Shown: positions 10,901 through 23,100 of the stretch, piece after piece | Layout of the letters: every line of letters begins with the position of its first letter | How positions within the stretch are numbered: position 1 is the stretch's first letter | Origin: Dipetalonema caudispina | Lineage: Eukaryota; Nematoda; Chromadorea; Rhabditida; Onchocercidae | NCBI GenBank assembly: GCA_013365325.1 | Contig: JABVXV010000023.1 | Span: 412,969 to 476,968 of the forward strand | DNA length: 64,000 nucleotides | Direction of reading: 5' to 3' | Program-made: the position numbers and the translations under genes | Notes under the pieces: model-generated | Database searches by the model: none | The model's input: the letters and a program-made list of their open reading frames with translations, nothing else | What the model was told of the DNA's origin: nothing

Positions 10901-13900
10901 TACAATTTTATGGAAGAAAAAGAAGGTATGGTTCTTCAATATGGTGATACCATTGCGGTTTCATGGAACATATAAAACATCGCTAATAAATCTGCTGATA
11001 CAGGACAGTTTTTGTGGAATTATGATTGTTTACATGATAGCAAATTCATAGACTTGTTGGGAATTATGTATCACATCGAATTACGTCTTGTGTATGATGT
11101 TGTATGCAGGTTTGGCCAGAAAATGAAATAGGTGCAGTGATGATTGTTCCAAGCCGGGAATTAGCAAAACAAGTTGGTGCAGTTTGTAAATTGTTTGCGG
11201 ATGCGCTTTCCTTCAGTATGCGTGTGATGATTGGTGGAAAAAAAGGAAAATGCGATTCAAAAGCAGTCCAGTCTTTGAGGTTTGTTTTATTCCCACTGTT
11301 CTTAATCAGTCGCAAGTAGGCATCATTGGCGGTACTATTTAATAGGTATGGTCGCTGATAATTTGAAGTCGTAATTTTCTATCTAACTTCCCTTGTTAAA
11401 AATTATAATCAAAGTAAGTTGAAGTTGTTAGTAATGGCATTGTTGAATACTTGTGTTATGTTTTCAAATGCCTGAATGATTTATATGATGCATTGATTAT
11501 TTATTTTACATAAAAGGTCCAATTTTAGCGCTACTGTAATAATAGCTACTCCTGGAAGATTGCAGTCATTAATATCGTCTAACTCAGATTTCAAAAAAGC
11601 TTTAAAAGCTCTTGAAATATTGATTATTGATGAGGCGGATCGATATACAGACTCAAGTTTCAAAGCTAGGTAAGCAAAAAATTCAGTAGTCTTACTGACC
11701 TGCATGCTTGCTAAAGCTTTTATTATACTTTCAGTTGTAGCATACTTGTAACAGTTTGCATTATCGCATTCAGTAATCTCAGTAATTGTACATGTTATTT
11801 TAGCATGACTGAAATTTTGGAGTCATTACCTAAACAGAGACGGACTGGTTTATTTTCTGCAACACAGGCCAAAGAAATGGAAGAAATCGTGAAGTTTGGA
11901 TTAAGGTTATTTATTTGAATAATATTTTCCAAATCACTAAGCATTTGGTGTCATTTTAAATTGCTGGTATTTTTCATGTTCGGATAAGAAGAAGTTAAAT
12001 TTTTGAGTTTTTATAGAAACCCAACGCAAATTACAATTGCAAGCTGTGGCGCAATACTTGATTCGGTTGATTCGGTTGAGGCGATATCACCAAATACGCT
12101 GAATAACTTTTATATGGTGCGTGTCTTTTCTTAATTTAGCTCCAAATCGTTTCTAAAATTTAAATTAATTGCTCATCATGAAATAATTATATCCGCAATT
12201 ACAGAAAGAAAAAGACGAAAGCGATTTTTCCCATTGTTATAAAGCAGATACTTTTAATATAGCGAAGGAACTTTACACCGTCTCTCAAACTTATCTGTTT
12301 TTCATCAAATTGTAATGCACCACTAATTTTTTTTCCCTTGCAAGTTCTTAGCTTTCTAACTGTTTCTTTTTTTTGAATGGACTTCAAATCTGCTTTGTGT
12401 TTGAGTTTAACTTTCCTGTTCAGGTAGTAGAAGCTGATCAGAAGTTGTATCTGTTGGTGGAATTTATCCGAAATCATCCAAAATCAAAAGTATTAATCTT
12501 TTTCTCAACCTGTCAATGTGTCGAATACATGCAGATAGTACTGAAAGGTCTTATTCAAAGAAGGCAAATCTTTGCTTTGCATGGAAAGAAGAAAAAGAAA
12601 GCAGAAAATCAGGTATGGTTTTTGGGCCAACTGCTAATTTCTTTTAATTAAGTCAAGTTACATTTTATAAGGGGATTGGTTTAGCAGATGAAACATTACT
12701 TTATGGGGTGATATACCAAAAATCTGGAATTTTCAAGACTTCAAATTTATGTATTCAGACTTCTACTAATTAAATTGTAATTATAGCTGCAAAGTTTCCG
12801 AAGAACTGGAAAGTCACTAATGCTGTGTACAGATGTGCTCTCTCGAGGTATCGATGTTGATAACATTGATTGGGTCGTGCAGTTTGACGTACCAAAGCAA
12901 ACAAGGTTTTTCTTTCATCATGCTGTTTTGCTTTAGTGAAGTTTACTTCTCATTCAGTACAGAATCAACATTAATGATATCTTCAAGCATTTGTGATGAG
13001 TTTTTGAAAATTATCGCTTTTTCCTATCATCGTTCTCTTGACAGTTTTTTATGCTACCACTTTAAGTAAACTGGAATTAAACGGTTGAGCGCTAGTATTC
13101 ACATATATTATAGCAAGAAAGTTGTAAATTGAGACTAAAATTCCGACATTACAATTTTGAAGTAGTCCTGAATTTCTGATCGAAAGAAGTACAATATTAA
13201 TTTCGAAGAACTGTGCTATGATTAAGAAATCTACTGGTGCTTAACGCAAAAGAAATATATGGGCAGAAATGATTTATATGTAACATATACAAGAAAAAAC
13301 AAGTGCTGAAAGAGTACAGAATGATGCAATGAAGTAAAAAAGTCGTGTCGTTTTATTCAGTTCATTTTTTAACTTCAGTTTCTCATGTAGCAGTTATGCT
13401 AGGAGGCCTTAAATATCCTTTTAATCTAGAAAGTTAGCTGAACTTATTAGTTAATTGATAGTCAAAGTAATTGCTGCTGAAATTCCCAGCTGGTTTGTCC
13501 ATCGTGCTGGTCGGAGTGCAAGATGTGGTAAAGAGGGAAATAATTTATTGTTCCTGACTCCGGAAGAAACGGCTTACATCGAATTTATCGAAAAGTACGA
13601 GAAAGTTTCGTTGACCAAAATGGAAGCAAATTTGAAAGGAAACGATGATGGAGCAGAACAAATAAGGCAACAGATTGTTGAGATGGCTTCAAAGGAACGG
13701 TATATCTGTTTCTTTTTTTTTTTTTATTTGAATTGTTTCAACTATTCCAACTACTTGTCTCAATCTTTGGATTGTGTCCGAAAGTCTTTTGCTTATTTGA
13801 AAAATTCTTCAATTTATTTGCCTACTATCGATAAGAAGTTGCTAAGGTATGAATGATTCGACAAGGACATGATATCGGAAAAAACGGAGATAATTTTATT

Positions 13901-15242
13901 ACAAAATATGTAAAATTTCTGGGCAAACAAAATTTTATATAATTTGTAATATTTTAAGTCTTAAATCATTTAACTCAATACCAACTCTGTTTACGATTAA
14001 GTATTCATCACATATTCACCATTTGTTTATTAACTAACTGTCATATATTTACCATCTATATACTATCTATTGCATATCAATTTCGTAATTCTTAATCTAG
14101 CTTAAATACAACTCTGTTTACAGTCTATCATATATCAACTTCGGTAATTCTTGATCTAGCTTAAATGCAATTCTGTTTACGATTGTAAACTACTCCTACT
14201 TCATATATATATACTTATTTACGATATACAAAAAAGGAAGGAACTCCTCTTATAAACCCATAATCAACAAGAACCTTTTTCACAACACATAGTGCCATTT
14301 TTTTGGTGTGGAAGCTAGCGTACGAAAAATAAAACGTAACATATCGCCTGGAGGTTAACTTTTTTGGCTTGTGAAGCATTACTAAGTAATAATCAAACTT
14401 ATTCAGAGAGATCCTAGAATGTGGTACTCGAGCGTTTATGTCATTCATCGAATCATATGCGCGTCATGATTGCAACGTAGTGTGTTCATCTAAAGGTATC
14501 AAAAAAAAAACCGGTTTCAATACCTTTAGATGCATTCATCTAAAGGTATTGAAGCTTTTTTTTTTTTTTTTTTCTTTTATATATATTTCATTCATCTTTT
14601 TTGAGAATTAATTAGCCGAAATTAATTAATTTAATAGGATTAATTAACCGAAATTCTAATAAAATTCAAAAAATTGAAATTTAGATTCCATTGAGAAATG
14701 TGAGATATTTCTCGAGGCTTTAAATTGCAGATCTGGATGTTATTGGTTACGGCCATACTTATGGATTACTACGTCTTCCGCGCATGAAAGAATTTCATCA
14801 TAGCGATTTGAGTGATTTTAAACGCTCTGATTTAAATACTTCAGAAATACCTTATAAAAATGCCGAAAGGGAGAAGCGAAGGCAAGAAAAGTTACTACTT
14901 CTGAAAACCCAAGATAAACCAGTGAAAAAGGTATACCAGCTGAATTTGCTTCTGGCATATCTATGTCTTCTTATCTTCCATCGACAATTTGATGGATGTT
15001 TAAATGTGCTTCTGCGCCATTTTGCTGAAATCAAACTCATAAATTTCTTATAGGTAGGTAGAACTCAGAAAAAAAAGTTAGGAGGCAAGCAAACGTCCAA
15101 AAATTCTGCAAAGAAACGACAGCATAGCGAAACTAAGGACAACGTGGACGATCTCGGATCAGACTTCGCATTACTGAAGAAATTAAAAAAAGGAAGATTG
15201 AAAAAGAAGGAATACGATGAACTAATGGCTGATAATTCCTGA
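7923..15242 (+). CDS. DDX55: DDX55/Spb4-type ATP-dependent RNA helicase
   Basis: Twelve exons in continuous phase encode 575 residues (human DDX55: 600): 7923-8021, 10806-10925, 11110-11279, 11529-11669, 11804-11905, 12017-12116, 12424-12612, 12787-12905, 13490-13699, 14407-14495, 14731-14930, 15054-15242. All DEAD-box motifs are present: Q motif (FKQFTSVQ, ending at residue 33), APTGSGKT (50-57), PSRELA (87-92), ATPGRL (136-141), DEAD (164-167), SAT (195-197), SRGID and HRAGRSAR (351-358). The tail has the DDX55 block RAFMSFIESYARHDCNVV followed by DLDVIGYGHTYGLLRLPRM, then a lysine-rich end. The family drives remodelling in 60S pre-ribosome maturation in the nucleolus. Exon 10 was found by phase and similarity; its donor is copied in a nearby hairpin. 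AATAAA is at 15303-15308. Confidence 0.93.
8957..9640 (+). CDS. Small single-pass membrane protein nested in DDX55 intron 1
   Basis: Two exons, 8957-9142 and 9464-9640, join at GTGAGC/TTCAG in phase 0 and give about 120 residues. The N-terminal part is polar and aromatic (SDYWVLEYQRMREQ, WGDYYLSGG, SWVLELIHTAN). A hydrophobic helix at about residues 64-84 follows (FYVFAFIVVISSFLIAFFLA). The C-terminal part is basic and proline-rich (WRDARPANPFRFPWNRN). I do not recognise a family. The gene lies wholly inside the 2.8-kb first intron of DDX55, on the same strand. Its codons look typical of the neighbours and both splice sites are good. There may be an upstream exon, because no acceptor lies close to the ATG. 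The alternative, that it is an extra exon set of DDX55, is unlikely because it ends with its own stop and the helicase reads directly from exon 1 to exon 2. Confidence 0.7.
13981..14185 (+). repeat. Imperfect 59-bp tandem repeat in DDX55 intron 9
   Basis: The block GTAATTCTTAATCTAGCTTA near 14085 recurs with one change near 14144, a period of 59 bp. The linked CAACTCTGTTTAC block appears at about 13982, 14109 and (changed) 14168. There are two good copies and a partial third. Confidence 0.7.
14487..14552 (+). repeat. Hairpin with triplicated splice-donor sequence
   Basis: CATCTAAAGGTAT occurs at 14487-14499, spanning the end of DDX55 exon 10 and its GTATC donor. It occurs again at 14537-14549, and inverted at 14520-14532. 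Arms 14517-14532 and 14537-14552 form a perfect 16-bp stem with a 4-nt CATT loop. A T-rich tract follows. Confidence 0.85.
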
Positions 15243-16153
15243 TGAATGCTCTTGTGTTAAATTTTATGCTTAAAATTTCATTGTAGAAATTCCAATAAGT
15301 AAAATAAAATTGTTTTAGCAATTTGCATTGACGTTTGAAATACTTTTCATGCTTAGTTGTGGTATTCATTGACGAGGAGACAAAGGGATTCATAGGACAT
15401 AAGATGTTTGTTTATTGTGAATATTTGAGATTCCGCTGATAAGCACTAGTCCGGCAGTCTATGAAAGATAGACTTTGGGTTCTGAATAATTAGCTAATCA
15501 AGTGATAACACTTCTAAAACTGCTAAATCATAACGTCTTAACATATAAATTTCCGATTTATACACTGAAGTGCGTATAAAAATGGTAATGCACAGACTTC
15601 GGAACCAGTTCCACAATTCTTTGTTGGATTGACGATTTCTTTAATAGATACGCTTCACTGTTATCACAGTTCTATTTTTGGTAAGAATACAAGAAAGCTT
15701 TTACAATGAAATGTGGGAAAGGTGGCACATCGACGAGATATATAAGGCGAGGAAAAGTAGGAGTGGAGAAGAGAATTACTATTAAAAGATATAAAAATTA
15801 AGTTTGAAATGAAAATTATCAACGATGAGCATAAACTAGACAGGAGAGGGGAACAACGAAGTGAAGAGAAAAAAAAAAACAGGTTCATACAATAAGGACA
15901 TGGATATATCTCCATGGTAAATCCCAAATTGCTCTGTTCCAAAAACTTAAATTTATTTCAAAACCACCAGGACTCCCTTGTGCAGCAATAGTTTTCGTAG
16001 ACATTCAAATGTCTAAATAACACCTTATTCATCACCCACAATCAATACAAAATGAAATGATTTCGCCAGATGTAGCGGAGAAGAGACAATAGCAATGATT
16101 TATGATAACATGCTTCTGCAACATGTCCATTTCGCGGTCTTCGATAATACAAC
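15243..16153. other. Convergent 3' ends of DDX55 and the G-gamma gene
   Basis: AATAAA at 15303-15308 serves DDX55. TTTATT at 15952-15957 is an AATAAA on the minus strand, about 197 nt past the G-gamma stop. No coding exon is supported between them. The minus-strand open frame at 15664-15942 is low-complexity. Confidence 0.6.
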
Positions 16154-16933
16154 TTAAAGTAGCAAACATTGGAAGGAGCTTTTAGGCCGGAATGGATTCA
16201 TCTTATCATTCGGAAAACCCGTCAATAATATATCATCTCTTTGACAATCTTGTGTATACCTGAAACTTCAACAAATTAATAAAACGAATGTTTTGCTGCT
16301 GGAATACATAACACTGTTCTTCATCACCATAGAATTCTTCCGGATAGATTTCTTCCTCACTTCCACTTTCGTCACAACAAGCTCAATCATTTAATTCAGG
16401 ATCAGAATAAGCTCATTTGACAAAAGGAAATATGACAGTATCCCGAGGTTTAGACCAGGATTCAGCTAAATAATATCTTATCTGAACAAAGACAGTACCT
16501 TAATCCTTTACATGAATTTCAAGGACAACAACAGCTTTTAAATTGGTTGCAAATACCAAAATAAAATTTCGAAAAAACATGACACTTGAAGTAATAAATA
16601 CTCCCTGTTTTAAAAAAAGTAGAAATTGTTCAGCAGTTGGCAGACTGACAAAAGAATATGTGTAAAAAGAAGAAAGGATTCCTGAGCTTTTTGCTTTACA
16701 CGTACATTCCTGGTCATTCTTCCTCAAATACCAGCACTAAATACATTTCTTACATCGAAAACGATTCCACGACGATAATTTCTGTGTAACTTATAGTTTG
16801 AAAAAGTGTAAGCATACCGGACTAAATCAGTAGCCGTCTGAGATATTGTCGTACGACGTAAGTTGCGTTCACGACGTAATTGTTCCACAACACTTCGCGC
16901 TTGTTGTACAGAATGACCGTCTCTTGTACTCAT
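16154..16933 (-). CDS. Heterotrimeric G-protein gamma subunit
   Basis: Two exons on the minus strand, 16933-16818 and 16259-16154, join in phase 2 (donor GGTATGC, acceptor GTTTCAG) and give 73 residues, a normal G-gamma length. The N-terminal helix has QQARSVVEQLRRERNLRR followed by the SQTATDLVRY helix. The second exon has DDILLTGFP, NPFRPK and the C-terminal CLLL box. The NPF motif and CaaX end are the family hallmarks. Cysteine followed by LLL predicts geranylgeranylation, methylation and membrane anchoring. The product should pair with G-beta under receptor control. Nematodes have more than one gamma gene and I cannot say which this is. Reading straight through the first exon would lose the NPF and CaaX end, so splicing is required. 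TTTTTAG 12 nt before the ATG may be a trans-splice acceptor. Confidence 0.9.
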
Positions 16934-17170
16934 CCTATAAATTATCTAAAAAGATTGAAACACAATGAAACAATCTTTAAATAAAAGAATGATTCTTCTA
17001 CCATATAGCTTGAGCACATACCTCATTATCACAACAATGATGCTATGATTTAACGCGTTACTGTTATATCCTGATGCTAGGGTTAGTATAAGGTATGTTG
17101 ATATGGGAACAAAGTGGATTGTTCTGTTCCGGGAAGTATAATGATCGTATATTTCAGAAAGATAACAGAT
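16934..17170. promoter_or_regulatory. Short divergent promoter region, G-gamma and RRP5
   Basis: Only 237 bp separate the two start codons on opposite strands. Acceptor-like sites face both ways: TTTTTAG on the minus strand near 16946 and TATTTCAG on the plus strand ending at 17157. Transcription of both genes probably starts inside or beyond this gap. Confidence 0.5.
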
Positions 17171-20100
17171 ATGGAAATTGATTTCCCACGTGAAGAATTA
17201 TCGTTAAGTAGAAAACGTCGAGAAATATGCTTAGATGACAATAAAACAACGAATGTAAAGGTGAATTTTCAATTAAAGTTAAGATGGTTGTATGCAAGGA
17301 CAAGTAATGTAACGCTTGATTTATTTACATTATGATGAAGATGATGTTAATTGTGATAACGATGATAGTATCTGCAGTATTATTGATGCTAATGATGACA
17401 GTGATAATGGAAGTCTTCACTGGCCAAAGCTGTGGTAATAATTGTACTGTTTAAATAGTGACGACTACAGTGGTAGTGATAGTTGTGATAACAGTGTTGA
17501 ATAATAATAATTTTGACAAAGAGTTGAATGTAATGGCCATGACAACACTGAGTGACAATGGTAGTCATTGTTAATAAATGGTTGTAAGAACAATAATAGT
17601 AGTAATGATAATGATGACATTAATGTGTTACAAAATAGGTAACGTAAGATTATTAATGTTATTTTACTTCAAGAGATGTGTTATGAAGAACTGATTAATC
17701 GGATGTGCAGGGGATAAAATAGTGAAAATCATCGAAGTTGTCAATGTTTTCAGCAGCGATCGATTAAAAATGAGCAGAAGTCTGAATATGATGGTGTATG
17801 GAATCAGCGCATATTTCCCAACTTTCTGTCTGAGGGAATGCTTGGATTGGGTATTGTTATAAAAGTAAGTTTTTGAGGTAAATTGCTGTTTTCTTATTTC
17901 ATGTGATTCGACGTGAAATAAGATCATATAGCTTTACCGATTAGATTGAAAAATTCTTTGTTGCCTCAGTGAATAATTATATTTAGATTAAAGAGGCAGA
18001 AATACTGTTGGAATGTTCAGATGGTGTAGTTGTGAAAGTGCCTATTCAAAATTTTGGTAACTTAATGATGGAAACACTTAAAAGTTCATCTCTTACACTG
18101 GAAGATGTCTTCAAAGATGGTCAAATGCTAGCATTTAAAGTCATCAAAGCCAGAGACACTTATGGTACTTCTCAGCAAATTTTTCTTTTTCAAATTTAAT
18201 TCCTACAGAATTTAAGAACAGTATTTTACGATGTAATGTGAAGTGAGAGGATGCCATTCTTTGCTGGCTGTCTAGAGTTAGACGGTACGATTCCTTTATG
18301 GATTTTCAGGCGGTAAATCAAGGGAATATTTTGGCAGAGGTACTTTTGTGTTTAGCTTAAACTTGCACTGGGGAGCCGTACTTATCTGCAGATTTATTAT
18401 CAATAGGATTTTAAAATGTGAAGATCACTCGAGGTTGAAGTTTCTGACTTAACATTATTGAAGACTTAGATATGTTAGTAATTAGATCCAACAATTTGCT
18501 TTAATCAGTTGAGTACAAAACGTGAAGCAGTTGTATATGAAGATGAATTAAAATATACTGAAAAATGGAAATATAAATAGTTTTTATGTGTTTATTTTTC
18601 AGAAACTCAGAAGAAAGGAAGAAAAGTATCATACCCTGTTGTCAGTTGTGATCCTTCGATTGTAAATTTTCATCTCAATCCTGGTGCTCTAATCAGTGGT
18701 CTTGTGCTTAATGGTGTTGTGGAAAGTGTAGAAGATAAAGGTATAATTTCAAAAAGTTCGCTACTTTTCAACTAAGATTTAGTTTTTCGTTTTATTCGTT
18801 TGTTTTTTCTTTTTTCAGCAGTTTTAGTGATAAATACCGATTACAGGTGTTATTGTTGATCTTGGATTGCAATCAGTTGAATTAAAAGGATTTCTATCAG
18901 AAAAATACTTGCCACCTACTTTTGAAAAGAATAGTTTAGTGAAAGGACAACCGCTGTTATTGCGAATACAAAATGAAAGTTTATCAAATGAAGTAAGACC
19001 AATTCTTCAATTTTAAATAGTGATATATTGAAGCTACAAACTATTCTTTTTCCTGGTTAAAGATTTAAATTCTTTTTGAACATTAATTTGAGTAATAATT
19101 CTTATTTCAAAAGATTCCTGAAAACCTACATAAATTAACATATTATTTTTATTGCAGAAAGCACGAGTTGTCAGCTTATCTGCTGTCCCTGAAATGGAAT
19201 GCTTGGATGATGCCGCTGTTAAGAAACTTAAGCTTAACAATTTAATGCCAGGAACTTTACTTCTAGTAAATCCCTTACAACCAACTGCTAGCGGTGTTTA
19301 TGTCAACATTGGAAATGGTAAACATTATAGCTTTAGATGATTTTTTAGAATATGATTCCATCACAATTAATTTTTACGAACAATATTTTAAAATATGTCT
19401 AGTTACAGGAAAATCTAGAAAAATAAATGTGTTTGTAAAAACAACGAGCTGACCAGCTGTTATTAGTTGTATCATCTAAAGCTCAAAGTTAAAATTGAGT
19501 TCAAGAACACAATTTAATTTTAATCGGAATGTTATCCCGGATATATCTTGGAACAATAAAAGAGATTTTCTTTAAAAGGAGAGACTCTCTTTTTTCGGTT
19601 TTTTAGAATTTCATTCCCAATATTTCAGACATAAAAGGATATGTGAGCAAACAGCATTTACCACCGAGATATCGCAACGATCCATTTAAGTGTTTGAAGT
19701 CCTTTAAAACGATTGTGATGTTTTGTCAACAAAATAGCAATTTGTTAGCATTGAATGGACATCCTGATATTATTGCTGTTAGTAAGTTCGTAAAACGAAC
19801 TAATTTTGAGGTGTGTTATCTTTTCTTTTTCATTGATAATTAGTCGATAATAGTTAAAGATTTTTGTGGCAATCTTTTTTTGATAGATTCATGTATGATT
19901 TTCTGTTATGAGCAGTCATTACCGTCACTTTTTTATTTCTTGCTATGGCTTCTCATTCCATATGAATTAAGCGTAAGACAGTATTAGGTAGAATAATAAT
20001 GTTATATGCTTGATCTTTTAACGGCTCAAGTAGTTTTTCGCTCATTCTATTTTAATGCCGAGAGATTAGAATTTTTAGTAAGTTTGTCGTGTTTATTTGG

Positions 20101-23100
20101 TAATTTGATAAGATTGATAATGCTTCTCAGAAATCCTTCTTCATGTTTTTGATTTTCAGAATGTCCACATCGGCGATATTATTGAGTGCAAGGTAAGCAG
20201 TGTGGATAAGAATGAAAATGTCAATTTTGATTTGTTACTACATAACGATGAAAAAAATTCATTGGTTGCAGCATTTGCGAGAAAAACTGAGCTAGAAGGT
20301 TTGCATACATCTTATATTTCCACTTTGTCGATTTGTCTTAGTTTTTCAAACATGTTTGAACTGTTAAATTTTATAGGACGTAATGGATCCTCTTCTAATG
20401 AATATTTAAAGATGTTAGTAAGGATTAGTTCCAGTTTTTAAAACTAACAAAGATGATGATGCGTTAGTGTTAGGTTAAAGAATTACTTTAATCAGTCAGA
20501 TATTCACTGTATTTTTCTTGGATTTGCACAAATGTAGTTTGGCGTAACTCAAATCTACCTTTCAGCGGAATCTGCAATATCAGTGTTTCTTTAATTTATC
20601 CATTAGTGCGGAGTTAGTAGTGATGAAATTTCCTAAGCAATATTTTAGACCATGTTGAATACAAGAAAGGAACAATACATCAAGCACGTGTATTATCATT
20701 TAAAATGGTTGAAAGATTATTAATAGTTGCGACACGGAAAGATATTTTGGCACAAAAAATGGTCTGCGTAAAAGTAAAGTTTCTTTTTCAATTGTTTAAT
20801 ATTTTGTTTGTCGGTAGATTTCTTTTCGAAATCTGCTGTTTTCACACAGGCGATTTCTAGTTCTGGTAGCATCATTATTATTTTTCTAAAATTAAACAGA
20901 GGCACAGATGGGCGTACTTTAACACTCACACAATTACAGTGAATAGTTAACTATTTCTTTGTTTATCTGTCTCCCCGTTTTTCATATGTTATTTCCAAAT
21001 TATAGGTCCAATGGATTTCACGCTTTGTGGTGAAAGTGTTGGATGAACGTATCTGATCCATTTATTTCACTTCTTCATTGCAGGATGCTGTTCCTGGTGA
21101 AAAAGTCACCGCAAAAGTCGAATCTGTGCTAGCTAAGGGATTGTTTGTCAAAATATATAATTCGATCCCGGGATTTATACCTAAAATCCATCTTTCCGAC
21201 AAGTTAATCACGAGAATTGACAAGCATTTCGTTGTCGGTAAACTTTTTTCAAATTTTATTAGGTTTTTTTTATGAAACTGGATTGTCTCATCCCCTGCCC
21301 TCCTCGATTACTACCAAAATTATCAATCATCATCATTTCAATCCGGTGATGATATTCTGAAGAACTGGAAAGTTTTCTTTACCCATTAGGACGGCAGATC
21401 ACTCGTCAGAGAAGACAACAGTAAACGTAAAGTTGTATAAACCTTGTTTTGCACTGTTTGGAAGTTACGACTTTTATGGGAAATTAAAGTGAACATGTGG
21501 TTCAGGTTTAAAAATGATGCCACTTCTTAAAGCTGTTGTTCTTCCAAATGTGTTTTCTACAATACTTCACAGTTTTTTATATTTTTAGGTGACGAGCTAA
21601 ACTGTCGTATTTTGGCTGTGAATATGGTGAAAGAACGACTTATTCTGACAAATAAACAATCCCTTACAACAAACAAAGATACAGTCATTAAAAGTTATGC
21701 TGACGTTACAATTAATGCGATAACTACTGGTTACATTATCTCTCAGCATCCAAGTGGTGGGCTCATCATAGGTTTTTACGGTGGAACTCGCGGATTCATG
21801 TTTCCAAAAGAAACGGAACGATTAGGAACCAACGTAAAGTATGTTTGGCACTGTTTTTCAGATGTGTTATTTCACTGTGTACTTTTATATCAAACTTGAG
21901 AACGTCGAAATTTTTTCGTTGTAGTCATTCTATAGTAATTTGTAATCAATTGTAGCTTTTCAATCTTTAAAATCAATATTGATTTTTTTTCTCTTCAAGA
22001 GTTGGTCTCACAGTCCGTGTTCGAGTGGTCAGTGTTGATTCGCAATCTGGACGTATGTTGGTTGCGGTAGCGAATACAGGTAACGCTGGAACCGGGATAG
22101 CAAGGGCTCAGGTTTGATTTTAGCACATTTTCGGAAAGTCGAAATCATTTACATTAATATGTTAAGTAGAGCTTCATAGGACAAAGCCGAATAATTACTG
22201 ATAAGTGACATAGGAAAATGATCTTTATTACCGTTGAGTGGAGCTAACATTCCTGGTCAAGAGTTTCGATTTTCTCCTTTCTGTAGCTTGAGCTTTAGAT
22301 AGAGGTAACTAATTTAAGAGTAACTTCGTAGTTCTGGCGAGAAAGGAATAAATCAAAATAAATTTTTAATCATGAATTTTTCTAGAAGAATTTTTAATTT
22401 TTTTCTGCACATGTTTCAACTTTAGTCTTTTCTAATCGATGGCGAGGATCCCGTTTCTTTTTCGGCAGTTGTTGTGAACGTTTCGTCAAACGGTGATAAG
22501 TCAAATCAGCACGAAATTTTGAACGTTGTTGTTCAGCTAGGAAAGAAATTGGTTTGTTTAACCCATTTTAAGTATTTATCACCAATGATTTTTTCCATCG
22601 TTTTTTGCTAAAGTCATTAATATATTTGGTTTTCATTCATTATTAGTGCTGCAAATGATTCCGTACCAACGTGTTTTTCATTTATTGATATGAGGGGAGA
22701 TAAGGAATATCATACTATCGATTTCAATGAAGTTCGTTTTTGAAAATTACTTCAATTCAGGGTGGAAAAGTGAAAGCATTCATTCCGCAAGAACTGCTGA
22801 GTGATTACCTTGATTTACCGTTTCCTTCACTAAGCGAAAGCATTGCACTTAAAAGTGTGCTACCAAAAGTTGTAGTGTTGGGCAGTGTTGCTGGAAATCT
22901 TAAGGTTGGTCAATTTTCAAACCAAAGTTTATTCAACTTTTCGAAATTCAATTTTTAGGACCATTCATTTAATAGATAGATTTAATTCAGAGATTCGTTA
23001 AAGGCGAGTGAATTATTATACAGTTTAATAAGTAGTGTAATTACAAGGTCATTAATGATGTAGCGAATTGAAGTTAGTGGAGTCGAATTGGAATAATATA

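Noticed and set aside
13700..13856. Read-through of DDX55 exon 9 to a tyrosine/phenylalanine-rich end
   Set aside because: A T-rich intron is being translated. The true next exon at 14407-14495 restores the conserved helicase tail in phase.
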